From Chelonoidis abingdonii (Eukaryota > Chordata > Testudines > Testudinidae), in contig NC_133782.1 of assembly GCF_003597395.2 (NCBI RefSeq), positions 7,833,156 to 7,897,155 on the forward strand: 64,000 bases of DNA, in the 5' to 3' direction. Position numbers and translations under genes: made by a program. Position 1 is the stretch's first letter. Each line of letters starts with the position of its first letter. The notes under the pieces were generated by a model, which was given only the letters and a program-made list of their open reading frames with translations, searched no databases and was not told the origin of the DNA. Positions 45,801-57,119 of the stretch are shown here, in pieces.

Positions 45801-46302
45801 AGTTCCGTGGGCCGCCCCCCTTCCACTCCACCTACTTGATCCCCCTACAGTGCCATAAGTGGGGGCCTCCCTAGAGCAGAGCTCCAGACTATTTAAGGGG
45901 TGAAGGAGAAGGATCTCCATCTTCTGATTCCCTATCCCACTAAACAGTGCTTTTGCTATATCCGGGGCCTTCTGCATCCTGCCACTGGGCTGGGGGCTTT
46001 GTTCCTTTCGAAAGCAGTGGCATCTCCTTATTCCAGTGCAGTCCTGAGAAAAGCAGCTGGTTCTCTCTGTTCCCAGCACAGTTTTTGTTAGAAGTTACCA
46101 GGAAAAAACTTCATTTTTACTCAACACTTTGTGCCCCGTTCAGTGTGTAATTGGCTTTCTGCTTCCCTTTTGGTGGCTGAACAGCGAACATTGCAACTAA
46201 TGTTAAAAAAAAAAATCTAAAGAAAACTGGAGGAGCAAAAAGACACAAGCCCATCCAGGGTTCCTTCCACTGACTCCCTGAAACAGAAAGGATGCCTCTC
46301 TC
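42852..46302. other. Non-coding; minor repeat fragments
   Basis: A diverged CR1-tail-like fragment lies at about 43291-43335 and a shorter one at 45249-45270 (ATAGAATCATAGAG). (GT)n microsatellites are at 43571-43583 and 45518-45530. A palindrome-family fragment is at 43205-43265. No gene recognised. Confidence 0.45.
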
Positions 46303-48254
46303 TCAGGCCTGGTCTACACTACGCGTTTAAATCGATTTAATGGCCGTTAAATCGATTTAACGCTGTACCCGTCCACACTACAACGCTCTTTATATCGATA
46401 TAAAGGGCTCTTTAAATCGATTTCTGTACTCCACCCCGACGAGAGGAGTAGCGCTAAATTCGATATTAACAGTTTGGATTACGTAGTGTAGACGAAAATC
46501 GATGTTATTGGCCTCCGGGCGGTATCCGAGAGTGCAACACTGACCGCTCTAGACAGCAATCTGAACTCGGATGCAGCGCGCAGGAACAGGAAAAGCCCGC
46601 GAACTTTTGAATTACATTTCCTGCTTGCCCAGCATGGAGCTCTGATCAGCACGGGTGGCGATGCAGTCTCAAATCAATAAGAGCTCCAGCATGGACCGTA
46701 CCGGAGATACTAGATCTGATCGCTGTATGGGGAGACAAATCTGTTGTATCAGACGCTCTGTTACAGAACACGAATGCAAAGCATTTGAAAAAAAATCTCC
46801 AGGATACATAGCGCTGCGTGCCAAGCATAACGGAAGCCAGAGACTCAATGGACGTCATGGATGGAGGGGGTACTGAGGACTCCAGCTATCCCACAGTCCA
46901 CAGCAGTCTCTGAAAAGTATTTGCATTCTTGGCTGAGCTCCCAATGTCTGTAGGTTCAACACAGTGTCTGGCGTGGTTCAGGGAACAGCTCCTCAGTTTC
47001 TTCCCCCCACCACCACATGAAAGAAAAGGGAAAGAATCATTCCTTGACTACTTTCAATGTCACCCTATGTGTACTGAATGCTGCTGGTAGACGCGATGCT
47101 ACAGCAATGAAGAGCAGTATCTGCTCCTCTCCCCATCCCCTCCCCGTGGTAGACAGTACTGTAGGACTGCCCACCATCCCTCATCAATATTTAACATGGT
47201 GACATTGACACCACATTGCTGGTTACTCCAGTAGATAGGCAGAACGGCTAATAACCAGCTTCATCATCGCAACTGGGGGCTTCAGCCCCCTCCCTTTCCT
47301 GTGTAAGAAAAGTTTCCGTACTGCCTGGACTGTCATAGCCCCGGAAGGCTGCCTCCAAGTGCCTCCCCCCCTCATTTTATCTCACTAACAAGTCTCTGTT
47401 TCTTATTCCTGCATTCCTTATAACTTCATGACACAAATGGGTGGGGACACTGCCGCGGAGCCCAGGAAGGTTGGGGAGGAGGGAAGCAACAGGTGGTGGT
47501 TGTTGCAGGGGCACCCCTGTGAATACTGACATGGAGCAGCTGTGCTCTGATACACTAGTCCTCTAATACACTCTCCCTTATTCTAGGCAGGAAGGACTCT
47601 GTTTTTAGAAACCATAAGGGAGGGATTGACTCAGTCCCAAGTGAGTCAATCCCAATTTTGCTTTCAAAATTTTAGCCAGGGCACTCACGATAGCATGGAC
47701 AGTACAGAGGGGGAGAGATAACCATCATCTCATTGCAGTTTTCTCTGGCAGTAGACGGTACAGAACAACCGGTAACCATCTCTGCTATCATTGCAAAAGC
47801 AAGTGAATGCTGCTGTGTAGCACTGGAGTATCGCCTCTCTCTCGCGGCAATCCAGTACGCATACGGTGCCGGAAAAAAAAAAAAGCTGAACGGGCTCCAT
47901 GGTTGCCGTGCTATGGCGTCTGCCAGGGCAATCCAGGGAAAACGGCATGACAGGTTGTCAGCTCATGTTTTCGCCGAGGAGGAATGACTGACGACATTTA
48001 CCCAGAACCCCGCGACAATTAAGATTCAACCCTGAATTCCAAGGTGCGGGGGAGACTGCGGGAACTATGGGATAGCTACGGAAGTGCTACCCACAATGCA
48101 ACGCTTCAGAAATCAACATTAGCCTCGGAGCATGCACGCACAACGCCGAATTACTGTGCCTAGTGTGGCCGCATGAAATCGAATTTATAATATCAGTTTT
48201 ATAAAACTGATTTTAGCAAATTCAATTTTATCCCGTAGTGTAGACGTGGCCTCA
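46303..48254. mobile_element. PIF/Harbinger-like DNA transposon, about 1.95 kb
   Basis: The termini are inverted repeats: GGCCTGGTCTACACTACG at 46306 and CGTAGTGTAGACGTGGCC ending at 48251. The flanks are the 3-bp direct repeat TCA (46303-46305 and 48252-48254), matching the 3-bp duplication of PIF/Harbinger. Subterminal sequence is rich in ATCGATTTAA and its palindromes. Internal sequence matches a family I recall as abundant in turtles. Only a decayed Myb-like frame is visible; no transposase frame of useful length remains. Confidence 0.78.
46655..46876 (+). pseudogene. Decayed Myb/SANT-like protein remnant of the Harbinger-like element
   Basis: A 73-codon frame. Other copies of this element that I recall encode a Myb/SANT-like DNA-binding protein starting near 'MDR..VRE..DLIAIWGE'. 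Here the matching nucleotides (GGAGATACTAGATCTGATCGC onward) fall in a shifted frame, and only KAFEKKSPG resembles the expected 'TFEKISKG' region. Harbinger elements carry a Myb-like accessory gene beside the transposase, which supports the class. Non-functional. Confidence 0.45.
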
Positions 48255-50470
48255 GTTTTATCTCCCAACTGCCCATAGCCAGAACCTGAAGCTGCTGCCT
48301 CAGGCATATTGAGTTTTGTGCCTTTAGCCCTGGTGAACGGACAGTAGACAAGGGGCCTGAACCTCAACTGGTGTAAATTGGCATAGCTCCATTGACTTCA
48401 CTGGCTCTCTTTGCTCTGCAGTTATTTTCAGTCATTCTTCTGGAAGAATAACAAGCTTGCTGCTTCGTTTTTTGCTGCTCTGCATGTAGTTGGTTGTGTT
48501 TCCTTAACAGCTTCCTGCTTTCATTTGTTTTTAGTTCAGATCTGAGAAGATTGCAGCTGGGACCATAGCACAGGGCACACAGGACACCGAAGGCAAATGA
48601 AACTGTGCCAGGGAATCTGGGCTGAGATTTTCAAAGCTGTTTAAGGGATCTGAATTATACACCCAATTCCTTTAATTGTAATGGGGAATTGGACTTCTAA
48701 ATCCCGTCAGCAGATCTGAAAACTTCAAGCTTTAAGCAGGTACAATGTAATTGCACAAGCTGGAGCTTAGCCTGGACATATGGCTTAGGACCCCAACTTT
48801 TCCTTAAAGTTCTGTGTGATCTTTAAGAACCACCGTGATCAGGACCTTTGCTTTACCTAATCCTCTGCTAGAACCAAATTCTACTCTGTGTATGGGATTG
48901 GGACCATGGGCCACAGAGTCAAACTGCCATTCATGCAGGGTGCTATATTTTTCATATTGGCTTTAAAGTGGTTGCTTGGCAAAAGCCTCTCGTGTACTGT
49001 GCCACGCTCTCCATCATTTCACTGCATTGAATTATCACTTTGTCAGATGGAAAAGAACAACCCCACACAGCCCCAGAGCAAACTGTCTAAGCAGTTGACC
49101 CTTTCTCCTGCAGCTGCCGCTAGCAGTCACGGCTCCCACTTGGTCATAGTTTTCCATTAAATGTGGTGTCCGGCACTTTAAGGTGAAGGCTGGCAATTCA
49201 GAGCCATGGAAAGGTCAGGAAAGTTTTTCCCCTTTGTCTTCCTCCTTCACAGTCTGCTTCTTAAACTCACTGGGTCAAGCATAGCAGCACAATCAATAAC
49301 AGAGGCAGGCTACAATATTGGTACATTCAATGGAGATTTGGCCCAAGCTGTTAGAGTGCATTTTATCTTTGCATAAGGGCTCTAGGACCCTGTGAGGTGG
49401 GAGGGTCTCAGAGCCTGAATGTCTACATCACAATTAAACAGCCTGTTAACCCCAGCCCCACAAACCTGAGTAAGCCGGCACAGGCCAGCCATGGGTTTTT
49501 AATTGCAGTGTAGACATACCCATTGAGTGATATCCTGGCCACATAAAGTTAACAACCCTTTTTCCATTGACTTCAGTGGGGGCCAAGATTTTACTCTTCT
49601 TTCTTCATTTGTTGTGCTTTGCATCATTCTTCCAGGGCCTGATCCTATGGCTCATGGGTCCTTATCCACTGAATGAGACTATTCAGGTGAGTAAGGGCCA
49701 GCTCAGGTGTGACAGGTTTGCGAGATCAGGCCTCCATTTTATTTATTGTTTTTTTGCTCCCAAAAGCACACAAGAAACTCATCTCATTCGCTGCATAACT
49801 ACGGGGAAACATTTCAAAGTGCTGTGATTTACATGCTCGAAAGGCCCACAGTGCTTCGGTTCAACTAGCATCAAGGCAGTAAATTAATTCTGCAAGAGTC
49901 CTGTCCAAACTTACATTGATTCTGATTTTGTTGAAAATCAGCCATTAGCTAAGAATTACTACCAGCATTAACGGAAATGCTGTAGTGATCATTAATTGGA
50001 ATTAATGGATGGGTAGTTTTTATAGGAGATTTGAATGAAGGCAATATTCCCCTCAAAAACCATTTTATTAGAAATTGGCTTGCCAGCTATAAATGTGATG
50101 CCACAACAAGCCATTCCACAATGCTTTATCCATAGCCTGATGTGTTTTTAATTAAGGAAGAGCAAAACACGTAAAAATGTTTTCATAAAAAAGAGACATA
50201 TAACAAATAGCTATTTATTTATTGCATAATGGGAGCCATGAAACAGACAAAGAGACAGTGCTTGGAATAGTGATGAAAATGCTGCACCCCGTTCATAAAG
50301 GGCACCCCAAATATTTTTAGTGTGGGAGCCCAGAAAATGTTTGCCTCCGTGAAAAGTGCTTTATCTATTTCCACTATAGATGTTTGAACAGGGGGAAAGA
50401 AAATGTTTATCTCTACTACCCTTAGGACTGATTATAACCCCTTTGTCATCAACAGCATCACTATACACAC
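48255..50470. other. Mostly no feature; one palindrome-family copy
   Basis: 48358-48405 reads 'AACTGGTGTAAATTGGC' then 'ATAGCTCCATTGACTTCAC', half of the dispersed palindrome. A fragment near 49566-49585 (CATTGACTTCAGTGGGGG) is similar. No gene. Confidence 0.45.
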
Positions 50471-50474
50471 ACTC

Positions 50475-50645
50475 TGGGCCAGATCCACAGTTTACCTGAT
50501 TTAAGCCAGCTGAGGAGGTAGCCCCCTCTCTATCATTCCTAGGATAGACCACAGCACATGAAAGAATGGGGCTAAATCCTTAGCTGGTGTAAATCATTCA
50601 AGCTCCATTGAAGTGAATGAAGCTGTGCTGATTTACACCTGCTGT
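50475..50645. repeat. Best-preserved copy of the dispersed palindrome family
   Basis: From 50583, GCTGGTGTAAATCA and AGCTCCATTGA on the left are mirrored by 'AATGAAGCTGTGC' and 'TGATTTACACCTGC' on the right (to about 50643), forming a long imperfect hairpin. A further fragment, 'GGCCAGATCC' to 'CCAGCTGAGG', precedes it. The shape is that of an ancient palindromic MITE. Confidence 0.65.
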
Positions 50646-50694
50646 GGTTCTTGCCTCATGGCCTTTCGCCATATTGCTCAAAGTGTATTGCAAA

Positions 50695-50805
50695 GGTAGG
50701 GCAGTGTTATTATCCTCACTTTGTGCTTGCGAAAATGGAAGGACAGATGGTTAAGTAACTTGCTCAAGGTGACAGAGTAAGTTAGTGGTAGAGGCAGGAG
50801 CTCAG
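50695..50805 (-). repeat. MIR-type SINE (minus strand)
   Basis: Plus strand reads 'TTATTATCCTCACTTTGTGC' then 'GGTTAAGTAACTTGCTCAAG' and 'GTGACAGAGTAAGTTAGTGG', the reverse complement of the MIR core. Confidence 0.75.
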
Positions 50806-52500
50806 CAATCTAATGACAAAAATCCTACAGGAGAAAATAACATATTCAGATAATCCCTGCAATGGTTCCCTTTAGCCTTTAAATGATCCCAATTGTCTTT
50901 TTTCGTTTTTAACCCTTTGAATGCTTCAGCTAATCTTTCTAGCGGCTTTCTGCCCTGGACTCTCTTTTGATCTGGGAGCTCATTCATTGACCAGCTTGTG
51001 TTTCCCATTAAAAGAAAGGCTTCCACTGTGCTAAAGGCGTCAGCTGTATGCCACATGTGACTTCTGGAGCTAGGAATCCACATGTGGCTCACATGAACTT
51101 TGCATGAGGATTTTATTTGTCTCATAGGCATACATTTCAAATGTGATGTCCCTGTGAGTTTGAAAGGACGAAGAGTGATACACGTGTGAACCACACCAGA
51201 AAGATGCATGTGGCCAATTTTAGAAACACAGAAGGCCAGAACAAGTGAGGTATACAGTTGAACGTGCAAATCGGGAAAATGTATATACCAGTAGTTAATT
51301 ATGGTAACTTGCATGTACATTTTAAGTACATAGTTGCACATGCATTATGCACAAAGTCAATGAAAATTTGGGCTTGTAACCTTCACATGAATCAGTTTCC
51401 CAGAGCCATGGTTTATGGTAGAAGGTAGAGAGAAAAAATTGTCACAAACCCAGCCCAATCATGTTCAAGGATGTACAAAACACTATTTTGAATACAAAAC
51501 TCTCTTTTTCTCTTTCAGCTTGGTCACACACACCCCGTTTACACAATACTAGTTTGCCTGTTGTGGAGTAAAACACATACACACACACATATATGTAAAT
51601 AGTAATGTGTATTCAGTTAATTAAAATCTCCTGGTTAATCTAATGTAGCTGGAGACCTACAAACTAAGTTAGGTTTCTGCAAACATGCAACTGCATAGGA
51701 ACATCATATCTGAAAGGGATACAAACAGCACTTTGCTTGCCCTTAAAAGAACTGATGGCACGGGCAGTGCTGGAATTTTCTTCGGGGGCTTCCTTCAGTA
51801 AAACATTAGCAGCTGCCACCATTTTGATGGCTCCCCCAGCAGTAAAAGCACAGTGGCACAGAACGACAAGAGACGCACCAGATGCATTCTGTCTGTCCCC
51901 GGCACTGCATTGCAGCTCCACCCCACATGGCAGTCATTCACTCCTCTCTCTGTACAAAAGCCAGCTATGTTTCAGGCAGAGGAAGAAAGCGCAAGAGAAA
52001 TAAAACTGTGTTCTGTGATCAGAATCCTCATTAAGGACAAAATATTGGAAATATGCCATATTAGAGATGCTATTACCATTAATACTGACACTATAACCCT
52101 GGGGAATAAGGCAAGTTTACATAGCAGCTGTACATAAAATTTGGCTCAGTGAACTCCCTCTCCACCTTGTTTGCACATGGTGATGACAAATTGCTTGTGT
52201 ACTGTACATTCGTATTTTTTTTAAATCAAAGCTATTTGATCCAGTGATTTATTTGCATGGAGGGAAAACCACATAAAGATCTTGGAGCTGCAGACTGAAG
52301 TAAATAGTATGTTGTAATATATTTAGCAAATGATAATGCAAAAACCGCAGACAAACAAATATATACGGCTGGGTTGTAGCTGTATCAGGAAGAGAGTTTG
52401 GATGGTGTTTCCCCAGGCAAGGAAAGAGTAGTGCAGCATATCAGACGCTGGACCCAGGTTGGGAAATTTGGTTTCTACTCTATTCTATTTTATGCCGTGC
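50806..52500. other. Non-coding; no certain family
   Basis: The 179-codon minus-strand frame at 51341-50802 begins in unique sequence, runs into the MIR boundary and has no domain, so I do not call it. The (CA)n-like tract 51569-51590 is simple sequence. Confidence 0.4.
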
Positions 52501-52504
52501 TCAT

Positions 52505-53030
52505 CACCATAGTATCTGAAGTTCTGTTCCTGACTCTTCCACTCACTTGCTGTATAGCAGGGGTCGGCAACCTTTGGCATGCGGCTTGCCCTGGCCGGCC
52601 GGGATGGTTTGTTTACCTGCCACGTCCGTAAGTTCAGCCAATTGCGGCTCCCACTGGCTGCGGTTCGCTGCTCCAGGCCAATGGGGGCGGCGGGAAGCAG
52701 CGCGGGCCGAGGGATGTGCTTGCCACCGCTTCCCGCCGCCCCCATTGGCCTGGAATGGCGAACCGTGGCCAGTGGGAGCCACGATTGGCCGAACCTGCGG
52801 ACACAGCAGTTAAACAAACCGCCCCAGCCCACCAGGGTGCTTACCTTGGCGAGCCGCATGCCAAAGGTTGCCGACCCCTGCTGTATAGTCTTACAAAAGT
52901 TATTTAATCACTCCTTGCCTCAGTTTCCCTATGAGAAATATGGGGTTAATCATGCTTGCCAATCTTTGAACGCTTGTTTCGAGAGCGATCAATGAAAAGC
53001 ACCTTGATAGAGGTGATGATAGAAATACAT
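52505..53030 (+). repeat. MIR-type SINE split by a hAT MITE
   Basis: The left part (52505-52557) reads 'CTCTTCCACTCACTTGCTG' and the right part (52889-53030) continues 'TTACAAAAGTTATTTAATC', 'GCCTCAGTTTCCCTATGAG' and 'AATATGGGG'. Removing 52558-52888 joins the two into one MIR copy in plus orientation. The MITE is therefore younger than the MIR. Confidence 0.8.
52550..52888. mobile_element. Young hAT-type MITE with CAGGGGTCGGCAACC termini and 8-bp target duplication
   Basis: The 323-bp element (52558-52880) starts CAGGGGTCGGCAACCTTTGG and has a matching inverted right end; about 29 terminal bases pair without mismatch. The perfect direct repeat CTGTATAG flanks it (52550-52557 and 52881-52888), the hAT hallmark. 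The interior palindrome (52608-52819) is clearly related to the interior of 40647-40979, whose termini are different. GC-rich open frames of 80-138 codons on both strands are by-products. Confidence 0.93.
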
Positions 53031-55320
53031 CTACATATTCTGTGATTTTTGTTGTTGTTGTTGTTATCTCCGTTTGTTAGGGAGGATCTCTTTTAATGCA
53101 CCATCTGCTTTCGGGATGAAGCATTACACTGTCAGAAGCATCCTCCAACAAGAGCAGTCAATAGGTTCACTTCCCCCACAGCACGCGCACATACACTCCG
53201 CTCAACATTCCTGATGTGGAAGTAAAAAGGCCTTTTGCGTGCCACACTCTCTCAATGGAAAACCAACCTCGTGCAACAGCAACTGAGACATGTCCCAGGA
53301 AAAGGCAATGGTGGTTGGAGGCACAGTGATGTCAGACAACACTGGATAAAATCTTGTGGCCACAAAGTAAAAAAGATATTGGAGTGGGATAACAGTGGGA
53401 AAGTGACATGAGAGCAGGTCTTATTATGGGATAGCAGAGGAGAATGCTCTTGTGGTAGGTAATTAAAACCTGCTCTGTGCATTGAGCTGCATCGGCCAAG
53501 AAAGTGTCTGATTTACATATAGTCATGTGACATCTCAATGAAGCAGGGGGGCTGGAGGGACCCTACTTCAGACCCAGGCCCAGAGAATGGCCTTTGTGCC
53601 AAGAATAATAATAACCTGTCATTTTTAAAGCCTGTGGGCTGGATTCTGCTATCAGTTACAATGGCATCAATCTGGAGTAACCCCCTGAAACCAAGGGATC
53701 AGGTAGTTTAAATTACACATGGCATGTAGATAGCATGGAAAACGATGTCAGTGTATCTTTGTGGTGAAGCAGTGAGACTCTCGCTGACCTGGGGGGGTCC
53801 ATGGGTGTGTGAAACAAGTGTAACTTACATAGTAAGAGGAAGCCAGGGAGGGCTGGAGCAAGAAAGCGATATAGGAAGAGATACAGCAGCCCTTGGGCTC
53901 TAGCAGGTTGCTTTTCCTGATGCCTGCCTGCCCCTCCCCCGTTGGTGTGAGAGTTACACTCACTTTGCACACCCACCACATTCCAAATGGTATGGGTCAG
54001 CACTCAGCCACATTCCCACCCACGTTACACTGGTATGGCGAGAGCAGAGCTCAGCCCCACGTGTGGCCATGCAAGTTACCAATGAATCTGACCCATTCGT
54101 TAGAATCACTAGGCTTCTGTGGGGTGGGACCTCCAGCACAGCATGTCTCCTCAGACACTTCCAGCCCACCTCTGTGGGATTCTCTCACCATTATCACACT
54201 GCTGTTGCCAGCCCTGTTCTATCTTCAGCGCCAGCGATCCTGAGCTGCTTTGAGCTGACCTGACAGATGGAGACATTGATATGTCACTCCTGGCCCACCT
54301 GTCCTTTTTCTCCCTAGACAACTCTGCTGGGAGCTGCGAAACTCCCCCAGTCTCTGCAGCCTTCATCCCTCCGCTAAAGCCCATTCAAATAAGCCATCAA
54401 ACGGCACAAATCCAGTGGGATCCAACGCTTTTTTAGTGTCAGCCTTTGCTTTTAAAGGTTTTAATGTATTACAAAGAGAGAAAGACGAGGGGACACGGTG
54501 TGGTATTCCGGTGCCTGTCAAGGGGGCACTAGCGATAGAAAGTGCTCTCAGGTTTCTTGGCAAAGTGGGGGAGTGCGTGGCCAGCAATAGGGATGGAATC
54601 TTTACCACCAGGATGATTAGCTGATTTAGAGCGACTGTTGCTGATACTAACTTCCCTGCTGGTGTGGCACTAACGCTATGGTGCAGTTACCCGAGCGTTT
54701 ACTGGCAGCTGGGTCGGACGTCCTCAATACTTGTGGGCACTTCCTGTTTCTCTTCAACAAAATGCATCATGGGCTGTTAGCGAAAGGGCTCCAGCGACGT
54801 CCCTCCAGACTGAAGTGCTCTAGTTGTTTGCAGAACAGGGTGCTGTGCCACACTGCACTCTTCCCCCATCCTGCCCAGGTGGCTCAGGCCTTCCCAGACA
54901 AGTCTCCCTGCGCATTCAGCTGCCGCCTCTCTGCTGAGACCACGGGCAGGGCTTCCAAGTCATGCCCGTCATAGCGGTGGTTTGCCTGATGATGACAGTG
55001 AGGCACAAGGAAGTGGACTGAGAAAATCAAAGCAGTTTCACAAGCCACCTACGAGCACTGAGGGGAGAAAGCCTTCAGTTTCCACTGCCCCGGACTGGAC
55101 TCAAACCTGCACTCTTAGAGCTGAGAAACTGTATGTCTAATTACTGATTTACTACCAGTCCTTCCAAGCCTTCGGGTGGGGTGGGGGGGGAGTCTCTGGG
55201 GATGAGGAGAGTGCTTGACCAGTGATGGGAGAAGAAGGGAAGCATTTGCAGAGGGACTTGGGCTGTACTGCATAGCAGTAAATGGCAGCAGCCATTTTAC
55301 TATAGTTCTGAATAGCTATA
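53031..55320. other. No feature recognised
   Basis: (GTT)n at 53050-53065. Several overlapping frames of 66-116 codons (53713-54624) have no domain. Palindrome-family fragment near 53640-53690. Confidence 0.4.
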
Positions 55321-55324
55321 TGAG

Positions 55325-55520
55325 AGGCAGTGTAGCCTCCAGGGGATAGAGAACTGGAGTGGGACTCCAAAGACCTGGTTTCTGGGTGACCTTGGGCAAG
55401 CCATTGCCTCTGTCCATTCCACAGTTTCCTCATCTGTAACATGGAGATAATGATACTGACCTCTTTTGCGAAGTGCATTGGCATGAAAAAGTGCTCCATG
55501 AGAACTGGTTATTATTCTGT
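55325..55520 (+). repeat. MIR-type SINE (plus strand)
   Basis: 'GGCAGTGTAGCCTCCAGGGG' then 'GGTGACCTTGGGCAAGCC' and 'CAGTTTCCTCATCTGTAAC' followed by 'ATGGAGATAATGATACTGAC' matches MIR from near its start through the core and into the 3' part. One of the best-preserved MIRs here. Confidence 0.88.
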
Positions 55521-55658
55521 ACCATGTTAAATGTTGGAATCTGATTTATATGAAGAAGAATACAGCAAAACTGGCAGGCTCTTGTGTGGTCAGATTATGA
55601 GGTGTGTGTCCGTCACAGCCCTAATGTAGGTGTGAACTGTGTATACAGTACAATATAC
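55521..55658. other. Short unique gap
   Basis: Nothing recognised between the MIR and the next element. Confidence 0.35.
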
Positions 55659-56094
55659 TTGGATGACCATGGTGGATTAGCCACTGGGCCAATGGGCCCT
55701 GTGCCCAGGGGCCCCAAATAATTGGGGCCCCTAGAAAAATGGTTGCCCCAACCCACTCCACTGGCTGGGCACTCCTACTGGAGAGTGGGCTCAGGGCGCA
55801 GAGGCTTGCCCCACTTGGCCCACCTGGGCCACAATGCATTTGAGTCATGGGGGCTTGTCCCACTCCACCCAACTGGCGCTCCAGCATGGGGGGCAGGTGG
55901 GCAGAATAAGACAAGCCCCTGTGCCCCACCTCGCGCCCCAGCTGGAGCACTGGGTGAAGCAGGGCAATCCCCCGCACCCTCACCCCAGGAGCACCGGGGG
56001 AGGTCGGGGGGATGGCAGGACGAAGCAAGGGAGGGGCCACCACTTGCTCTGGCCCAGGGGCCCCACAAAACCCTAATCCGCCCCTGTTGGTTGA
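55659..56094. mobile_element. hAT-like non-autonomous element (imperfect 8-bp target duplication)
   Basis: Ends CCATGGTGGATTAG (55667) and CTAATCCGCCCCTG (to 56086) are inverted repeats matching at 10-11 of 14 bases. The flanks TTGGATGA (55659-55666) and TTGGTTGA (56087-56094) agree at 7 of 8. A strong internal hairpin GGGGCCCCAA/TTGGGGCCCC lies at 55708-55731. Frames of up to 146 codons on both strands come from its high GC content. Confidence 0.65.
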
Positions 56095-56900
56095 ATATGT
56101 TGGGGAAAATGCAGCATAATTGTTTTCAGCTGCATGACAAACATTTTAAATATATCTTTTAAATATTGTTTTCCAGCAGGAAAATGGCTGAAATAAATTA
56201 ACAGCTGTGCCTTTAAAAACTCTGGTGCAGACCTTCAGCTGGAGTAAATCGGCACAGATCACTTGACTTAAATGCCCATTTGTAACAGCTGGAGCTCTAA
56301 TCTGGTATCTTCTTCCAAACGAGAGAACTGTAAATATATATGACATGTGTGTATCTATCTATGAATAATGTGTCTTTCCATATCAAACAGGGAGCTATTG
56401 ACAGCAAGCAACGACCTGGAAACCACTGATAAGAATGAACTGTGGGTCCAGTATTCCCCGCAACCGGTGATTTATGAACTCAGAATTAGCTGCCTCCTAT
56501 TCAGAATGAATCAGCCAGTTTTTTTCTTTCTGAGCACTCTGCCAAGAGTGTGCCAATATCATACGTGTTTCTAAGTGGTATTTGACCTGTCATTGATCTT
56601 TCGGGGCCAGGAATGTTTGCTAAAGGATTTCTTTTCTGGCTCAAAGAGGGCAGCGTAATCTGCGATCATGTTCGTTTTCCACTTGCTTTTCATTTGAGAG
56701 AAATGGCCTTCCTTGCCTGGCTGCCCAGTCAGGGCCATAGCCGCAACGATGTCAAAGCTTCTGTCTGGTTCTTTTAGATGTTCCTTTCTGTCACAGGGCT
56801 CAACATGGAGACACACGCGATGGCCATTCAGTAACTTTGCTACAGGATGGAGAGATCCACTTGCTGAGATGTGCTTTTCGTGGGAGCTCATTACGTCTGG
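56095..56900. other. No feature; one palindrome-family fragment
   Basis: 56228-56275 ('TTCAGCTGGAGTAAATCGGC' then 'ACAGATCACTTGACTTAA') is a partial palindrome copy. The rest is unique or part of the old LINE that follows. The 134-codon minus-strand frame 56975-56571 is antisense to that LINE remnant. Confidence 0.4.
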
Positions 56901-56904
56901 GCTC

Positions 56905-57010
56905 TGTGATCTCCACTGGCTTCCATTTTGCTTCTGAATGCAATTCAAGGTGCTGGGTTTGACCTCGGAAGCCATTAAAGGGTTTGGGCCCTGTCTGCCT
57001 TACATATGGT
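56905..57010 (+). pseudogene. LINE ORF2 C-terminal remnant (L2/CR1-like)
   Basis: Translation gives LCDLHWLPFCF, a stop, then MQFKVLGLTSEAIKGFGPCL, matching the conserved 'LHWLPV' and 'FKVL.L..KA..G.GP.YL' block after the reverse transcriptase of L2/CR1-clade LINEs. Upstream sequence to about 56580 may belong to the same element but is too diverged to align by eye. Confidence 0.72.
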
Positions 57011-57119
57011 CTCTCTCTTTGTATGTTACCATGGCAAGGTCAGGCTAACAGCTCTCTAGTTTAAAAAGGGGGCTGATGGTAAGATATTTTTGCTGAGATA
57101 CCTTTGATTCTGGAAATTA
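57011..57119. other. Junction between two LINE fragments
   Basis: About 110 bp that I could not assign to either LINE. Confidence 0.3.

Noticed and set aside
50802..51341. 179-codon minus-strand open frame
   Set aside because: Runs up to a MIR boundary, has no domain, and its composition is ordinary for translated non-coding DNA.
52485..52995. Open frames of 80-138 codons on both strands
   Set aside because: They lie inside the GC-rich palindromic hAT MITE. Frames on the two strands mirror each other because the DNA is self-complementary.
55621..56162. Frames of 80-146 codons on both strands
   Set aside because: Within the GC-rich element 55667-56086; no domain and several frames open simultaneously.
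56571..56975. 134-codon minus-strand frame
   Set aside because: Antisense to a LINE ORF2 remnant whose plus-strand translation is recognisable.
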